Source of the DNA: CAJCIT01 sp963771305
GTDB lineage: Bacteria > Acidobacteriota > Terriglobia > Bryobacterales > Bryobacteraceae
Direction: 5' to 3'
DNA: 64,000 nucleotides
Assembly (NCBI GenBank): GCA_963771305.1
Contig: CAVYTS010000033.1
Span: 124,001 to 188,000 of the forward strand
A program made the translations under genes and the position numbers. The stretch's first letter is position 1. Every line of letters starts with the position of its first letter. The notes beneath the pieces were generated by a model. The model searched no databases, had not been told where the DNA came from, and worked only from the letters and a program-made list of their open reading frames with translations. Shown piece after piece: positions 8,776-17,230 of this stretch.

Positions 8776-9930
8776 ATGAATGCTCCTATCCAATTCCTCT
8801 GGCGGGATCGCGGTATCAGCAAGGAGTTCCAGGCTGGCGTCTCCTTGCACAGTCACACCATGTACTCCGAGGAGAGCCTCGCCCTGGTCCCGCACTATAC
8901 CGCCAAGGTCCCTTACCTTGGCGCGGCCATTCGAAAGCACGCGCAGGAATACCATTTGGCAAAGTCCGACCGGCTCGACTTTGGCCGTGCTTTTTGGACG
9001 CCCCCCCTCACTCCTCGCCAGGCACACCGCCTTGAGGAAAAACAGATTCAGAGCGCCTTTGTTCTACCCGGCCTCGTTTCGCTCACGGACCACGATGACA
9101 TTCGGGCCGGCTCGCACCTCCAATTGCTGGAGCGCTTCAGCCACGCTCCCGTCTCCACGGAATGGACGGTTCCTTTCGGTCCCACCTATTTCCACGTCGG
9201 CGTTCACAATCTGCCAGCGGTCAATGCCACTGTCATCATGGAGGAACTGAAGGCGTTCACCGCGAACCCCCAGGAGGTCCGGCTGGGCGGGTTGTTTTCC
9301 ATGCTCAACACGTATCGCGACGTACTCTTGGTTCTAAATCACCCGCTCTGGGATGAAAAGAAGATCGGCGTTTCCGAGCATGCTCAAGTATTAGGTCGCT
9401 TGGTTGAGCGGCACGGACGGTCCTTTCACGCTTTGGAGCTGAACGGCCTTCGTTCCTGGGAAGAGAATCGCCAGGTTATTTGGCTCGGACGCCAAGCGGG
9501 TCTGCCCATTGTGGGAGGCGGTGACCGTCACGGCCTGGAACCGAATGCTATCGTCAACCTGACGCATGGCCGAAACCTGGTTGAGTTCATTCATGAGGTT
9601 CGTTACGCTCGCTTTAGTCACACCGTATTCATGCCGCAGTACCGCGAGCCGCTGAAACTGCGGGTCCTGCAGACAATCGCCGACGTGGTTCGCGATTATC
9701 CGGACAACTTCGAAGGTCGCCGTCTCTGGTCCGATCGTGTGTTCTTTCGCCCGTCTGGTGATGCCGAGCCAATCCCGATTGGATCAATGTGGAAAACAGG
9801 AGGACCCACGGTGGTGCGCCAGTTCATCGGGGCTATGCGTTTGATCGAACGCCGTTCCGTGCGCTCTGCGCTGCGCCTCGCCTTGAATGATCGCGCTTCC
9901 GTGTGGTCCGATCAGGAGGTAGCTGTTTGA
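8776..9930 (+). CDS. PHP-domain metal-dependent phosphoesterase
   Basis: The 384-residue protein carries the PHP signature: 'SLHSHTMYSEE' (His25, His27), 'VSLTDHDDI' near residue 100, 'LVLNHPLWDEK' near 187, and 'VGGGDRHG' near 250. These histidines and aspartates form the trinuclear metal site of PHP phosphoesterases. The remaining sequence is unfamiliar, with a long C-terminal extension. The gene overlaps the start of the following glycosyltransferase by four bases, so the two are translationally coupled and probably act together on a phosphorylated lipid or glycan. The ATG at 8776 is preceded by a short repeat of 'tctatgaatg', leaving the exact start slightly uncertain. Confidence 0.8.
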   Translation: MNAPIQFLWRDRGISKEFQAGVSLHSHTMYSEESLALVPHYTAKVPYLGAAIRKHAQEYHLAKSDRLDFGRAFWTPPLTPRQAHRLEEKQIQSAFVLPGLVSLTDHDDIRAGSHLQLLERFSHAPVSTEWTVPFGPTYFHVGVHNLPAVNATVIMEELKAFTANPQEVRLGGLFSMLNTYRDVLLVLNHPLWDEKKIGVSEHAQVLGRLVERHGRSFHALELNGLRSWEENRQVIWLGRQAGLPIVGGGDRHGLEPNAIVNLTHGRNLVEFIHEVRYARFSHTVFMPQYREPLKLRVLQTIADVVRDYPDNFEGRRLWSDRVFFRPSGDAEPIPIGSMWKTGGPTVVRQFIGAMRLIERRSVRSALRLALNDRASVWSDQEVAV

Positions 9931-11150
9931 ACCGGTACCTTCGGGCAGCTTTCTTGCCCGACACATTTCACGAGGTCAATGGCGTCGCTCTCACCAGCCG
10001 ACAGTTCGAGTCCTTTGCTCGCCGTAAACAGATTCCGTTCTTGAGCATCCATTGCGGAGAGCAGACCTCCACCACCACTGACGGCGCGGTCACGGTGATG
10101 GAATTAAAGCGCGGTCGGGCTTCGATTGGCTTGGATGCGCAACTCGATTACGACCCTTTCCTGATTCGATATTTCGGGCGCGTTCGCCGGCAGGTCAAGA
10201 GCTTCGGGGCCGAGGTGATTCATGTAACGGGTCCCGGAGACATGGGATTCCTCGGTCTTTGCGTGGCTATGAGCCTGCGCATCCCGCTCGTGATTTCCTG
10301 GCACACCAATCTGCACGAGTATTCAGGACGCCGACTGGAGCGGATACTCTCGTCCGCGCCACGCAGGTTGCGAAAAGCAGTTGCTCACTTCGGAGAAATG
10401 GGCTCTCTGCTCATTCTGCAATTCTTCTATAGCTTTGCTCGTGTTGTCCTCGCGCCCAACAATGAACTCGTTCAGCAGTTGCATGAGCTCACCGGCAAGC
10501 CTACGTTCATCATGCGCCGTGGCGTGGATGCCAACCTGTTCTCGCCCGCACGCCGTAGCCGCACTTCGGGCGCCTTCCGAATCGGCTACGTAGGTCGTCT
10601 CACCGCCGAAAAGAATGTCCGCTTCCTGGCGGACATCGGCTCGGCCCTCTTGAAGGCGGCCCGGAAGGATTTCGAATTCGTGATTGTTGGTCAAGGCAAT
10701 GAGCAGCCCTGGCTTCAGGCCAACTTGCCAAACGCCCGTTTTACCGGCGTCCTGCGCGGAGAGGAACTTGCAAGGGAATTCGCAAACATGGATCTGTTTG
10801 TTTTCCCGTCTACCACAGACACGTTCGGCAACGTCATCCTCGAAGCAATGGCCTCCGGCGTCCCTGCCGTCGTGACGTCGGAAGGTGGTCCCAAGTTCCT
10901 GGTCCAGTCAGGCGTCACTGGTTACGTGGCCTCTGATTTCAGTAGCTTCAAGCGCTGTGTCAAGGGCCTGCTGACGAATCTCGATACGCACCATGCCATG
11001 CGTGAAGCGGCTCGTCATTACGCCAGCGGTCTCTCCTGGGACTGCGTTTTCGAGAAACTGTTCAGCACATACCACCACTGCTACACCCAGGCTCGTCCCT
11101 CCGGCGCCAAGTCGGCCACTCGTCCTGACACGGCTCGCTTGCCTGCCTAG
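9927..11150 (+). CDS. GT4-family glycosyltransferase with TTG start
   Basis: A retaining glycosyltransferase of 407 residues with GT-B fold. The N-terminal half has 'FLPDTFHEVNGVALTSRQ'; the C-terminal half has the donor-site helices 'GYVGRLTAEKNVRFL' and 'VFPSTTDTFGNVILEAMASG', with the EX7E-like pattern of GT4 enzymes such as PimA or diglucosyl-diacylglycerol synthases. I chose TTG at 9927 because a perfect AGGAGG (9914-9919) sits seven bases upstream and translation then begins with LNRYLRAAF. The start overlaps the PHP gene stop (TTGA). It is likely cytoplasmic or membrane-associated, adding sugar to a lipid-linked acceptor. Confidence 0.87.
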   Translation: MNRYLRAAFLPDTFHEVNGVALTSRQFESFARRKQIPFLSIHCGEQTSTTTDGAVTVMELKRGRASIGLDAQLDYDPFLIRYFGRVRRQVKSFGAEVIHVTGPGDMGFLGLCVAMSLRIPLVISWHTNLHEYSGRRLERILSSAPRRLRKAVAHFGEMGSLLILQFFYSFARVVLAPNNELVQQLHELTGKPTFIMRRGVDANLFSPARRSRTSGAFRIGYVGRLTAEKNVRFLADIGSALLKAARKDFEFVIVGQGNEQPWLQANLPNARFTGVLRGEELAREFANMDLFVFPSTTDTFGNVILEAMASGVPAVVTSEGGPKFLVQSGVTGYVASDFSSFKRCVKGLLTNLDTHHAMREAARHYASGLSWDCVFEKLFSTYHHCYTQARPSGAKSATRPDTARLPA

Positions 11151-11246
11151 TCTCCAACGCTCTCGCCCGCGCTCGGCTCCCGATCCAATGGCATACTTGT
11201 ACGAACTGATGGACACGCTTCTGTGGCGCAGGCTGTTAGCCTGCCG

Positions 11247-11269
11247 AGCCGAGATTCGTCTCGGCTTTT
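11247..11269 (+). terminator. UUCG-tetraloop hairpin, probable Rho-independent terminator
   Basis: An eight-base perfect stem AGCCGAGA/TCTCGGCT closes a TTCG tetraloop and is followed by TTT. It lies between the glycosyltransferase stop (11150) and the antiporter start (11319). Just upstream, 'caggctgttagcctg' is a second short palindrome, so the site may also derive from an interspersed palindromic repeat. Confidence 0.6.
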
Positions 11270-11318
11270 CAGGGGCGAGGCGACCAGCGTTCGAGAGGAC
11301 TCGTTTAATACCCACACG

Positions 11319-12404
11319 ATGCTGAACTGGCTGCTTGTGTTCGTGCCGATCGCTGCCGGCTTAGAGTTTTTCGCACCCCACCACCAGAGTTGGATTTTCA
11401 TCACCTCGTGCATAGCGATCATTCCGCTGGCCGGCTGGTTGGGCGAAGCAACCGAACACATCGCAGAAAAGGTGGGCGAGGGCGTCGGCGGCCTGTTGAA
11501 TGCGACCTTTGGAAACGCCGCCGAACTGATCATCGCCTCGGTTGCGTTGAGTAAAGGCCTCGACAGCGTGGTGAAGGCATCGCTAACGGGCTCGATTCTC
11601 GGCAATACTCTTCTGGTATTAGGGGCCTCCGTTCTGGCGGGTGGCCTGCGGCACCGGATTCAGAGCTTCAACGCCGTTGCCGTCCGGAGTCAAGCGTCGA
11701 TGATGACGCTAGCTTCAATTGCGCTGATCGCCCCGGCCCTGTTTCACTATCTGGCGGGAGCCGCGGGCAGCGGGAAAGAGCAGGGGCTCAGTCTCGAGAT
11801 CGCTATTGTTTTGGCCATTACCTATGTATTGAGCCTAGTGTTTTCATTGCACACGCACAAGCGGTTCTTTGCCGGCGAAGTGCCGGTCGCCGACGGCGAC
11901 GACTCGCCTACTTGGGGAATGCCTCGAGCGTTCCTCGTACTGGGGGCGGCAACGGCGCTGATCGCCTGTATGAGCGAGATCCTTGTCGGGTCGGTGGAGG
12001 CGGCAGCGGCAAGCCTCGGGATGACCAGCGTCTTCGTAGGTGTGATTGTCGTAGCGATTGTCGGCAACGCGGCCGAGCACAGCACCGCTGTGATGATGGC
12101 CATGAAGAACCGGATGGACCTGACGTTCGGAATCGCTCTGGGATCGAGTGTTCAGATTGCCATGTTCGTCGCGCCGGTGCTGGTAGGCCTTAGCTACTTC
12201 GTTGGACCGCATCCGATGGACCTGGTGTTCTCACCGGCGGAAGTCCTGGCAGTTGGGCTGGCGGTGGTGATCGCCGGAGAGGTAGCCTCTGATGGGCAAT
12301 CGAACTGGCTGGAAGGCGTTCAGTTGCTTGCGGTGTACCTGATTCTGGCCTTGATGTTTTATTTTCTGCCCGAAGCCGCAGTCCCAGCGGGAAAGACGCA
12401 CTGA
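11319..12404 (+). CDS. Calcium/proton antiporter, CaCA (CAX) family
   Basis: A membrane exchanger of 361 residues with about eleven hydrophobic segments. The two inverted alpha repeats that form the cation pocket are plain: 'NATFGNAAELIIASVAL' (residues about 58-75) and 'AIVGNAAEHSTAVMMAM' (about 246-262), each with the GNxxE core. An acidic loop with 'DGDDS' lies between the halves. These are hallmarks of CAX/ChaA-type Ca2+/H+ exchangers in the inner membrane. I took the ATG at 11319 rather than a further upstream start because the added residues would run through the terminator hairpin and are not hydrophobic. Confidence 0.92.
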   Translation: MLNWLLVFVPIAAGLEFFAPHHQSWIFITSCIAIIPLAGWLGEATEHIAEKVGEGVGGLLNATFGNAAELIIASVALSKGLDSVVKASLTGSILGNTLLVLGASVLAGGLRHRIQSFNAVAVRSQASMMTLASIALIAPALFHYLAGAAGSGKEQGLSLEIAIVLAITYVLSLVFSLHTHKRFFAGEVPVADGDDSPTWGMPRAFLVLGAATALIACMSEILVGSVEAAAASLGMTSVFVGVIVVAIVGNAAEHSTAVMMAMKNRMDLTFGIALGSSVQIAMFVAPVLVGLSYFVGPHPMDLVFSPAEVLAVGLAVVIAGEVASDGQSNWLEGVQLLAVYLILALMFYFLPEAAVPAGKTH

Positions 12405-12419
12405 CCAGCCTCGACGGCG

Positions 12420-14933
12420 TTAGCCGGTTCGATCGGCCCTAGCCGACGGTGGAGACAACTTTGCCGCCGTTGACGCATCGATGCTCCGGACATGCAGGTC
12501 CCGCTGCGGGAAAGGAATCTCGATGCCGGCGGCCGCCAATGCCCTGCCCACGGCTACCGACACATCGCTCTTGAGTTGAAACCAGATCTCCTGCCGCGCG
12601 GCCCAGAAACGAAGCTCGAAGTTCAAGGCACTGTCTCCAAAGCCCAGGAAGAACGCCGATGGCTCGGGAGACCGCATCACTCCCGGATAAGCGTTCGCCA
12701 CTCCAACCAGAAGCTTGATTACCTCTTCAGGATCCGTGCCATAAGCGACGCCCACCGGTATATCAACGCGCCGCCACGGTGAGGACAGAGTCCAATTGAT
12801 GACTTGGTTTGCGATCAGGTTGCTGTTGGGCACAATCACCTCGGCGCCCTGGAAAGTCTGGATGGTACTGGAGCGAGCGCCAATCCGCCGGACCGTGCCC
12901 ACCAATCCGCCGACCTCCACGGTATCGTCGACACGGATAGGCCGCTCAAACAGCAGAATCAAACCCGAAGCGAAGTTATTGACCACATTCTGCAGGCCGA
13001 AGCCCACGCCGACGCCCAAGGCGCCGGTGATTACGGTGAACTTGTTCAGCTCAATTCCGGCATTGGCCAAGGCCGCCAGGAACACCAGGATGATGAGTAC
13101 GTAATACGCCATCTTGGAGGCGGCGTATGGCAGGCCCCGCTGCAAGGTGAAGCGGGTCAGCAGTAGCCTCTTCAATGCATAGCTGGAGAACTTCGCAATC
13201 CCAAACCCGACAAAGACGATCAGCAGCAGGCTTAGAACACCGGCCAGCGTGATGTGTATCGTTCCAAATCCGATCGGGTAGGCAAGAGTTTGTGTTGCGA
13301 AAGTAACTGCGCTGTCGTGGATCGTAAATAGAATCAGCACTGAGTCGAGCCATAGTAAAGTCGCGCCAAGGCTCAGGATGCGCTGGCCCCAAAGCAAAAC
13401 GCTCTTGCGCGGGATGGGCCGTGCGAGTACCCATGGGCTAGCCAGGAGCGTGGCCAAAATCAAGGTAAGAATTCGCACCGTGCAATAAAGAACGACCGCG
13501 ATAAAGGCGCCGAGCAGAGTGCTGATCCCCAGAATCTGGGAAAGGGCGATAAAACCCAAAATATTGGCGGCAAGGGATGCGGCCAGTAAGAGCAGCGCGA
13601 GTCGGATGGCGGCTACAAATAGAAAGAGGCTGCGCTTGGACATCCGCAATTTGCGTATCTTCGCCGGACGCGCGAGCCACGCGAAAACGATCAGAGCAGC
13701 GAGAATAATCAAGGCGAACAATTCGCGCTTTGCCACTGGCGACATTCGAGTCGCCACATGCAGGCCCTCGATGACAGCGAAGATTTCCAGCGCGTGGAGA
13801 AAGGGCAACAACCCGGGCTCGATGAGAAGAGGAAGCAAGCGCAGTACGAGAATCGTGTAGAGCAGAAGAACCAGGAAGCCGACTCCCACCGGGGCTGAAG
13901 TAACTCGGCCAATAGTCAGGAGCAGGGCCGCCAGCAGCGCCAGTCCGAATGGTCGGTGAAGGATCGCGGTTGCTTCCGGAGGAACCTCCGGCCAAGATCC
14001 GCTGTCGACGGCACGTTTTACTTTTATTGCGGCCAAGAAGGCCAAAACGTAGAGCGCCATGAGGCCGAGCAGACGTAGTTTATGCGCCTGTATATAGTCG
14101 CCGGCGCTGAAGAACTCCCGGTTCACGCCGCGCTGGAAATCAGGGACGATCGGCTGGTCCAACTGGCGCAGCTCGCGGGCCGCCCAAAGCGGATGGGCGT
14201 CCCGTTCGAGCAGGTGCCCGCGCAGGCGCTCCTGCGCAGCTTCCAGCCTGACAAGCACCTCGGAGACTTGCTGATCCTGCTGGGAGATGTGGTTCTGAAG
14301 AGTCAGGACGAGATTCAGTTGCTCCTGCGCTTGAGCCCGGACGCGGCCCATCTCCTCGACCTTCTGCCTGATGCGATCCACTACGGATTCGATGCCGTGG
14401 GCCTCTTTAATCGCATCCAAAGTGGTCTGCCATTGTATTTGTTGTGCCTCAAGCGATTGAATCTCCGTTTGGAGACTAGTAGCTCGGGCCGCTAAAACCT
14501 TCCGCTGGCCGGCGTATTGCTGACCCAGCGCGCGCCAATATCGGTCTTCCTCCTGAAGGTCGAGGTTGTTCGGCGCCCCGGCGAGCATCTTCTCTACGTC
14601 TCGCGACCTTTCATTGATTTCATCACCTTGCACTTTGGTCTGTTTGTCGGATTCAAGTAGTTCGGATGTGGAAGCCAATTCCTTGGAAATCTCGCGGAGC
14701 AAACGGTCGAGTTCTTCGGCGCGGTCGGCGATCTGCGGCAAGGGGATCGTGAGATCGGAGGGCGGTGCTGGAAGAGTGGCAGGCGCTGTCGCCGGCGGTT
14801 GCGCCGGCGGAGGTGTGGCAGCGGGCGAAAAAATCGACTTGGGCAACCCTTGTGCATGGGCAATGATCGCCAGCGCGGCACACAACACGAGTAGCCAATT
14901 GCCGGCAAGGCGAATCGAGGGACGAATGAACAT
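12420..14933 (-). CDS. Large MscS/MscK-type mechanosensitive channel
   Basis: This 837-residue protein starts with a signal peptide ('LLVLCAALAIIAHAQG') and a proline-rich stretch. A long periplasmic coiled coil follows (about 70-270), then around ten membrane helices, and the MscS pore/beta domain at the C-terminal end. Diagnostic elements are the glycine-alanine pore helix ('ITGALGVGVGFGLQNVVNNF'), then 'RVDDTVEVGGLVGTV', 'TIQTFQGAEVIVPNSNLI' and 'VINWT'. The large N-terminal part resembles MscK/YbdG-like channels that open on hypo-osmotic shock. I preferred the ATG at 14933 over an upstream start at 15170 because the latter would overlap the TPR gene and lack a signal peptide at its N-terminus. 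It is the last gene of a long minus-strand series. Confidence 0.9.
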   Translation of the reverse strand: MFIRPSIRLAGNWLLVLCAALAIIAHAQGLPKSIFSPAATPPPAQPPATAPATLPAPPSDLTIPLPQIADRAEELDRLLREISKELASTSELLESDKQTKVQGDEINERSRDVEKMLAGAPNNLDLQEEDRYWRALGQQYAGQRKVLAARATSLQTEIQSLEAQQIQWQTTLDAIKEAHGIESVVDRIRQKVEEMGRVRAQAQEQLNLVLTLQNHISQQDQQVSEVLVRLEAAQERLRGHLLERDAHPLWAARELRQLDQPIVPDFQRGVNREFFSAGDYIQAHKLRLLGLMALYVLAFLAAIKVKRAVDSGSWPEVPPEATAILHRPFGLALLAALLLTIGRVTSAPVGVGFLVLLLYTILVLRLLPLLIEPGLLPFLHALEIFAVIEGLHVATRMSPVAKRELFALIILAALIVFAWLARPAKIRKLRMSKRSLFLFVAAIRLALLLLAASLAANILGFIALSQILGISTLLGAFIAVVLYCTVRILTLILATLLASPWVLARPIPRKSVLLWGQRILSLGATLLWLDSVLILFTIHDSAVTFATQTLAYPIGFGTIHITLAGVLSLLLIVFVGFGIAKFSSYALKRLLLTRFTLQRGLPYAASKMAYYVLIILVFLAALANAGIELNKFTVITGALGVGVGFGLQNVVNNFASGLILLFERPIRVDDTVEVGGLVGTVRRIGARSSTIQTFQGAEVIVPNSNLIANQVINWTLSSPWRRVDIPVGVAYGTDPEEVIKLLVGVANAYPGVMRSPEPSAFFLGFGDSALNFELRFWAARQEIWFQLKSDVSVAVGRALAAAGIEIPFPQRDLHVRSIDASTAAKLSPPSARADRTG

Positions 14934-14994
14934 TTCAGGTGGCAACGGGGGCCGCCCACTATTATCGCCGCCTGACCGTTCTAAGTCGCCCGTT

Positions 14995-15561
14995 TTACGG
15001 AGCAGACTCTGTGGAAGGCTGCTGCGCCACTCCCATTTTGGCGAGGTTGCCGGCGGCCAAGCGCCCGCTCTCGCGGTTGGCCCCGTACTGGGCGGCGGTG
15101 GTCCAATACTCTCGGGCCTCATCGAGGTTGCCGCCATTCGCCGCAATGAGTCCCAGGTTGTAGAGCGCATCCACTTGGTGGGGGTCCTGTCGCAAGACCG
15201 CTTGGTATTGCTTCACCGCTTCCGCGACGTCTCCAGTCTGCGAACAAACGAGACTGAGTTCAAGCCGGGCTTCCATCGCACTGGGGTCACTCGCAATCGC
15301 CTGTTCAAGGTGCCTGCGCGCTTCAGCGTTCTGGCCCAGGGAGCACTCTACTTGGGCGAGCCTTACCAAAAGCGGCGCGTTGCCGGGATTCTTCTGCAAC
15401 TGCGCCTCAACGTACGCCTTCTGGTGGGCCGGGGTTTGGCTGGCGCCACTGACCACGCCGGAGGGGTCCGCCGCATTGCCGGCTCGGACAATGAACCACA
15501 GCAAGACGGTGAGGAACAGCCCGAGGGCGCCGGCGATCGCTGCTGATTTGCTTTTACTCAT
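14995..15561 (-). CDS. Membrane-anchored TPR protein
   Basis: 188 residues: one N-terminal membrane anchor (about 8-26), then at least three tetratricopeptide repeats (about 50-150). They include 'NPGNAPLLVRLAQVECSLGQ', 'DPSAMEARLELSLVCSQTGD' and 'DPHQVDALYNLGLIAANGG'. The arrangement resembles CcmI/CycH-like scaffolds or periplasmic assembly factors. It lies 57 bp downstream of a TlpA-type thioredoxin gene on the same strand, which is consistent with, but does not prove, a role in extracytoplasmic protein maturation. Confidence 0.8.
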   Translation of the reverse strand: MSKSKSAAIAGALGLFLTVLLWFIVRAGNAADPSGVVSGASQTPAHQKAYVEAQLQKNPGNAPLLVRLAQVECSLGQNAEARRHLEQAIASDPSAMEARLELSLVCSQTGDVAEAVKQYQAVLRQDPHQVDALYNLGLIAANGGNLDEAREYWTTAAQYGANRESGRLAAGNLAKMGVAQQPSTESAP

Positions 15562-15618
15562 GTGGCAGTGAGGCGATTCACAATTTCCGCTCTAGCTGGA
15601 GTACGCCCAATCTGGCGT

Positions 15619-16518
15619 TCATTCGATTTTCAATACAGCGTTGATTTCATCGCGGAGTCGGGTTTCACTCATCCGGTATGGCTGATAAAGCCGAACAATG
15701 CCATGACGATCGATCAAAACCAGAGTGGGGGTGGAACTAACGCCGTATTCGACCATGGTGGCTTCTTCAATGGGATGCAGTGTGTCGCCGAGGCCGCCAT
15801 AAAACTCCTGCCAGGTCTTCTCGATTTCTTTGTCCTCCTGCTCGACCGTGGCTTTTTCCGAGTCGGACGTGGAGCCGTAGCGGCGAGTGGGCGCAAGGAT
15901 GAGTAGGCCCTTGGCCGCGAAGTCCGCCTTGATGCGCGCCATGGTGGGCGCTTGGGCCCGGCAGTCGGCGCACCAGTGCGCCCACAAGAACAAGAGGACG
16001 GGCTGGCCCGGGTGTTTTCCGCCGATACCGGGTGCAGGTTGGCCAACCAACGAAAGCAGGTTGACGTTTTTCTGGATACGGCACTGCAGCGCTATTGGGT
16101 AGGGCTTGGCCTGCTCGCGCTGGAGGAGTTGGAGCGCCTGTGTGCGCTTGCCCTGCTGGGCGAGCGACTGCGCTTCCACCTCGACGGCAGCACCAACCGC
16201 CGCCTGAAGGAACGAATCGTCATCGACCTTTGTGTTCTTGAGTAGCGCAGTAGTAAGACGATTAGTTTCGGCCAAATACTTTTCGACCGCCATTGGCTCG
16301 CGTAGCATCAGGGCGCCTCGTGCGAGCCAGGAGACTGCGGCGGCATATTCGGCGGTGTCGCCCGAAGTGTGATGTAAGTCTTCCACGATGGCTTCGGCGC
16401 TTGAGAGATCGCCGGCCGAGAGCTTCATGCGCTCATCGCCGATCACCGAAGCGGTAGCGGGAAGAACGACTAGCAGAGCCGCCGCCAAGCCTATTTTGAG
16501 GCGAATGAGGATGTTCAT
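15619..16518 (-). CDS. Secreted TlpA/ResA-like thioredoxin-fold protein
   Basis: The 299-residue protein has a cleavable signal peptide (residues 1-24, ATA-S), a helical N-terminal region of about 130 residues, and a C-terminal thioredoxin domain. The active site reads W-C183-A-D-C186 in 'LFLWAHWCADCRAQAP', and the cis-proline region is 'VSSTPTLVLIDRHG'. This belongs with TlpA-like periplasmic thiol-disulfide oxidoreductases that reduce apocytochrome c or other exported proteins. The CADC dipeptide differs from the common CxPC form, so its redox potential may be unusual. It is followed by a membrane-anchored TPR gene. Confidence 0.88.
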   Translation of the reverse strand: MNILIRLKIGLAAALLVVLPATASVIGDERMKLSAGDLSSAEAIVEDLHHTSGDTAEYAAAVSWLARGALMLREPMAVEKYLAETNRLTTALLKNTKVDDDSFLQAAVGAAVEVEAQSLAQQGKRTQALQLLQREQAKPYPIALQCRIQKNVNLLSLVGQPAPGIGGKHPGQPVLLFLWAHWCADCRAQAPTMARIKADFAAKGLLILAPTRRYGSTSDSEKATVEQEDKEIEKTWQEFYGGLGDTLHPIEEATMVEYGVSSTPTLVLIDRHGIVRLYQPYRMSETRLRDEINAVLKIE

Positions 16519-16530
16519 GTTCCGCCTTGG

Positions 16531-17172
16531 TCAGGCTTCTCCGCGCACGATTCGAGGCGCCGGGATACCGGAGACGAGGCGGCTGTCGGGAAAGGGCTCG
16601 CCGAAATGGGGCTTCACCGGGACCACGCCGGCCCAAACCGGCAGAGAGTAGTCTTCTTCGTCGTCGATGGGCGGGCCGGTGCGAATCTTCGCCGACACTT
16701 CATTCAAGGGCAGCACCAACACGGTGGTAGCCTTCATTTCCTGCTCGGTTGGCTGGCGGACTTGTTCCCAACGTCCAGCAACGACGTGGTTCGTGAAGCA
16801 GCGCAGGGCCGCCCATTTTTCTTCCGAATCAGTAACGAGCTGGGCCTTGCCAAGCACGACCACCGAGCGATAGTTCATCGAGTGATGAAACGCGGATCGG
16901 GCCAGAACCAGCCCATCGAGAAGAGTTACGGTCACGCAGACGTCTATGCCCTGGGCCACCGTGCGGAGCATCCGGCTGGCCGCGGAGCCGTGGATGTAGA
17001 GTTTTTCGTTGGAACGAGCATAGCCGGTTGGGATGACGTAGGGCTGCCCATCCATCACAAAGCCGACGTGACACAGAAAACCTTCGTCGAGGATGGCATG
17101 GATCTGGGGCTGATCATACGACGCGCGCTTCGGAAGGCGCTTCAGTTGGGTCCGCTCAGTGGGCGCGTACAT
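16531..17172 (-). CDS. Pyridoxamine 5'-phosphate oxidase-like flavin split-barrel protein
   Basis: A 213-residue cytoplasmic protein with the FMN-binding split-barrel of the PNPOx/NimA group. It has 'ILDEGFLCHVGFVMDGQPYVIPTGYA' in two adjacent strands, 'LYIHGSAASRML', and 'RSAFHHSMNYRSVVVLGKA'. The HHSMNYRSV segment is typical of the FMN/substrate site in nitroimidazole-reductase-like proteins. I used the ATG at 17172 because homology begins there; upstream in-frame residues look non-coding. It lies 12 bp upstream of the TlpA-like gene. The exact substrate is not predictable. Confidence 0.85.
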   Translation of the reverse strand: MYAPTERTQLKRLPKRASYDQPQIHAILDEGFLCHVGFVMDGQPYVIPTGYARSNEKLYIHGSAASRMLRTVAQGIDVCVTVTLLDGLVLARSAFHHSMNYRSVVVLGKAQLVTDSEEKWAALRCFTNHVVAGRWEQVRQPTEQEMKATTVLVLPLNEVSAKIRTGPPIDDEEDYSLPVWAGVVPVKPHFGEPFPDSRLVSGIPAPRIVRGEA

Positions 17173-17230
17173 GATTAGAACCAGTGTAAATGTTGGGCAA
17201 GTGGAGCCCCGACGCCCAATTGAATGGAAC

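Noticed and set aside
14934..15170. Longer N-terminus for the MscS-type channel beginning at 15170
   Set aside because: It would overlap the TPR gene by 176 bp and place the signal peptide 90 residues inside the protein.
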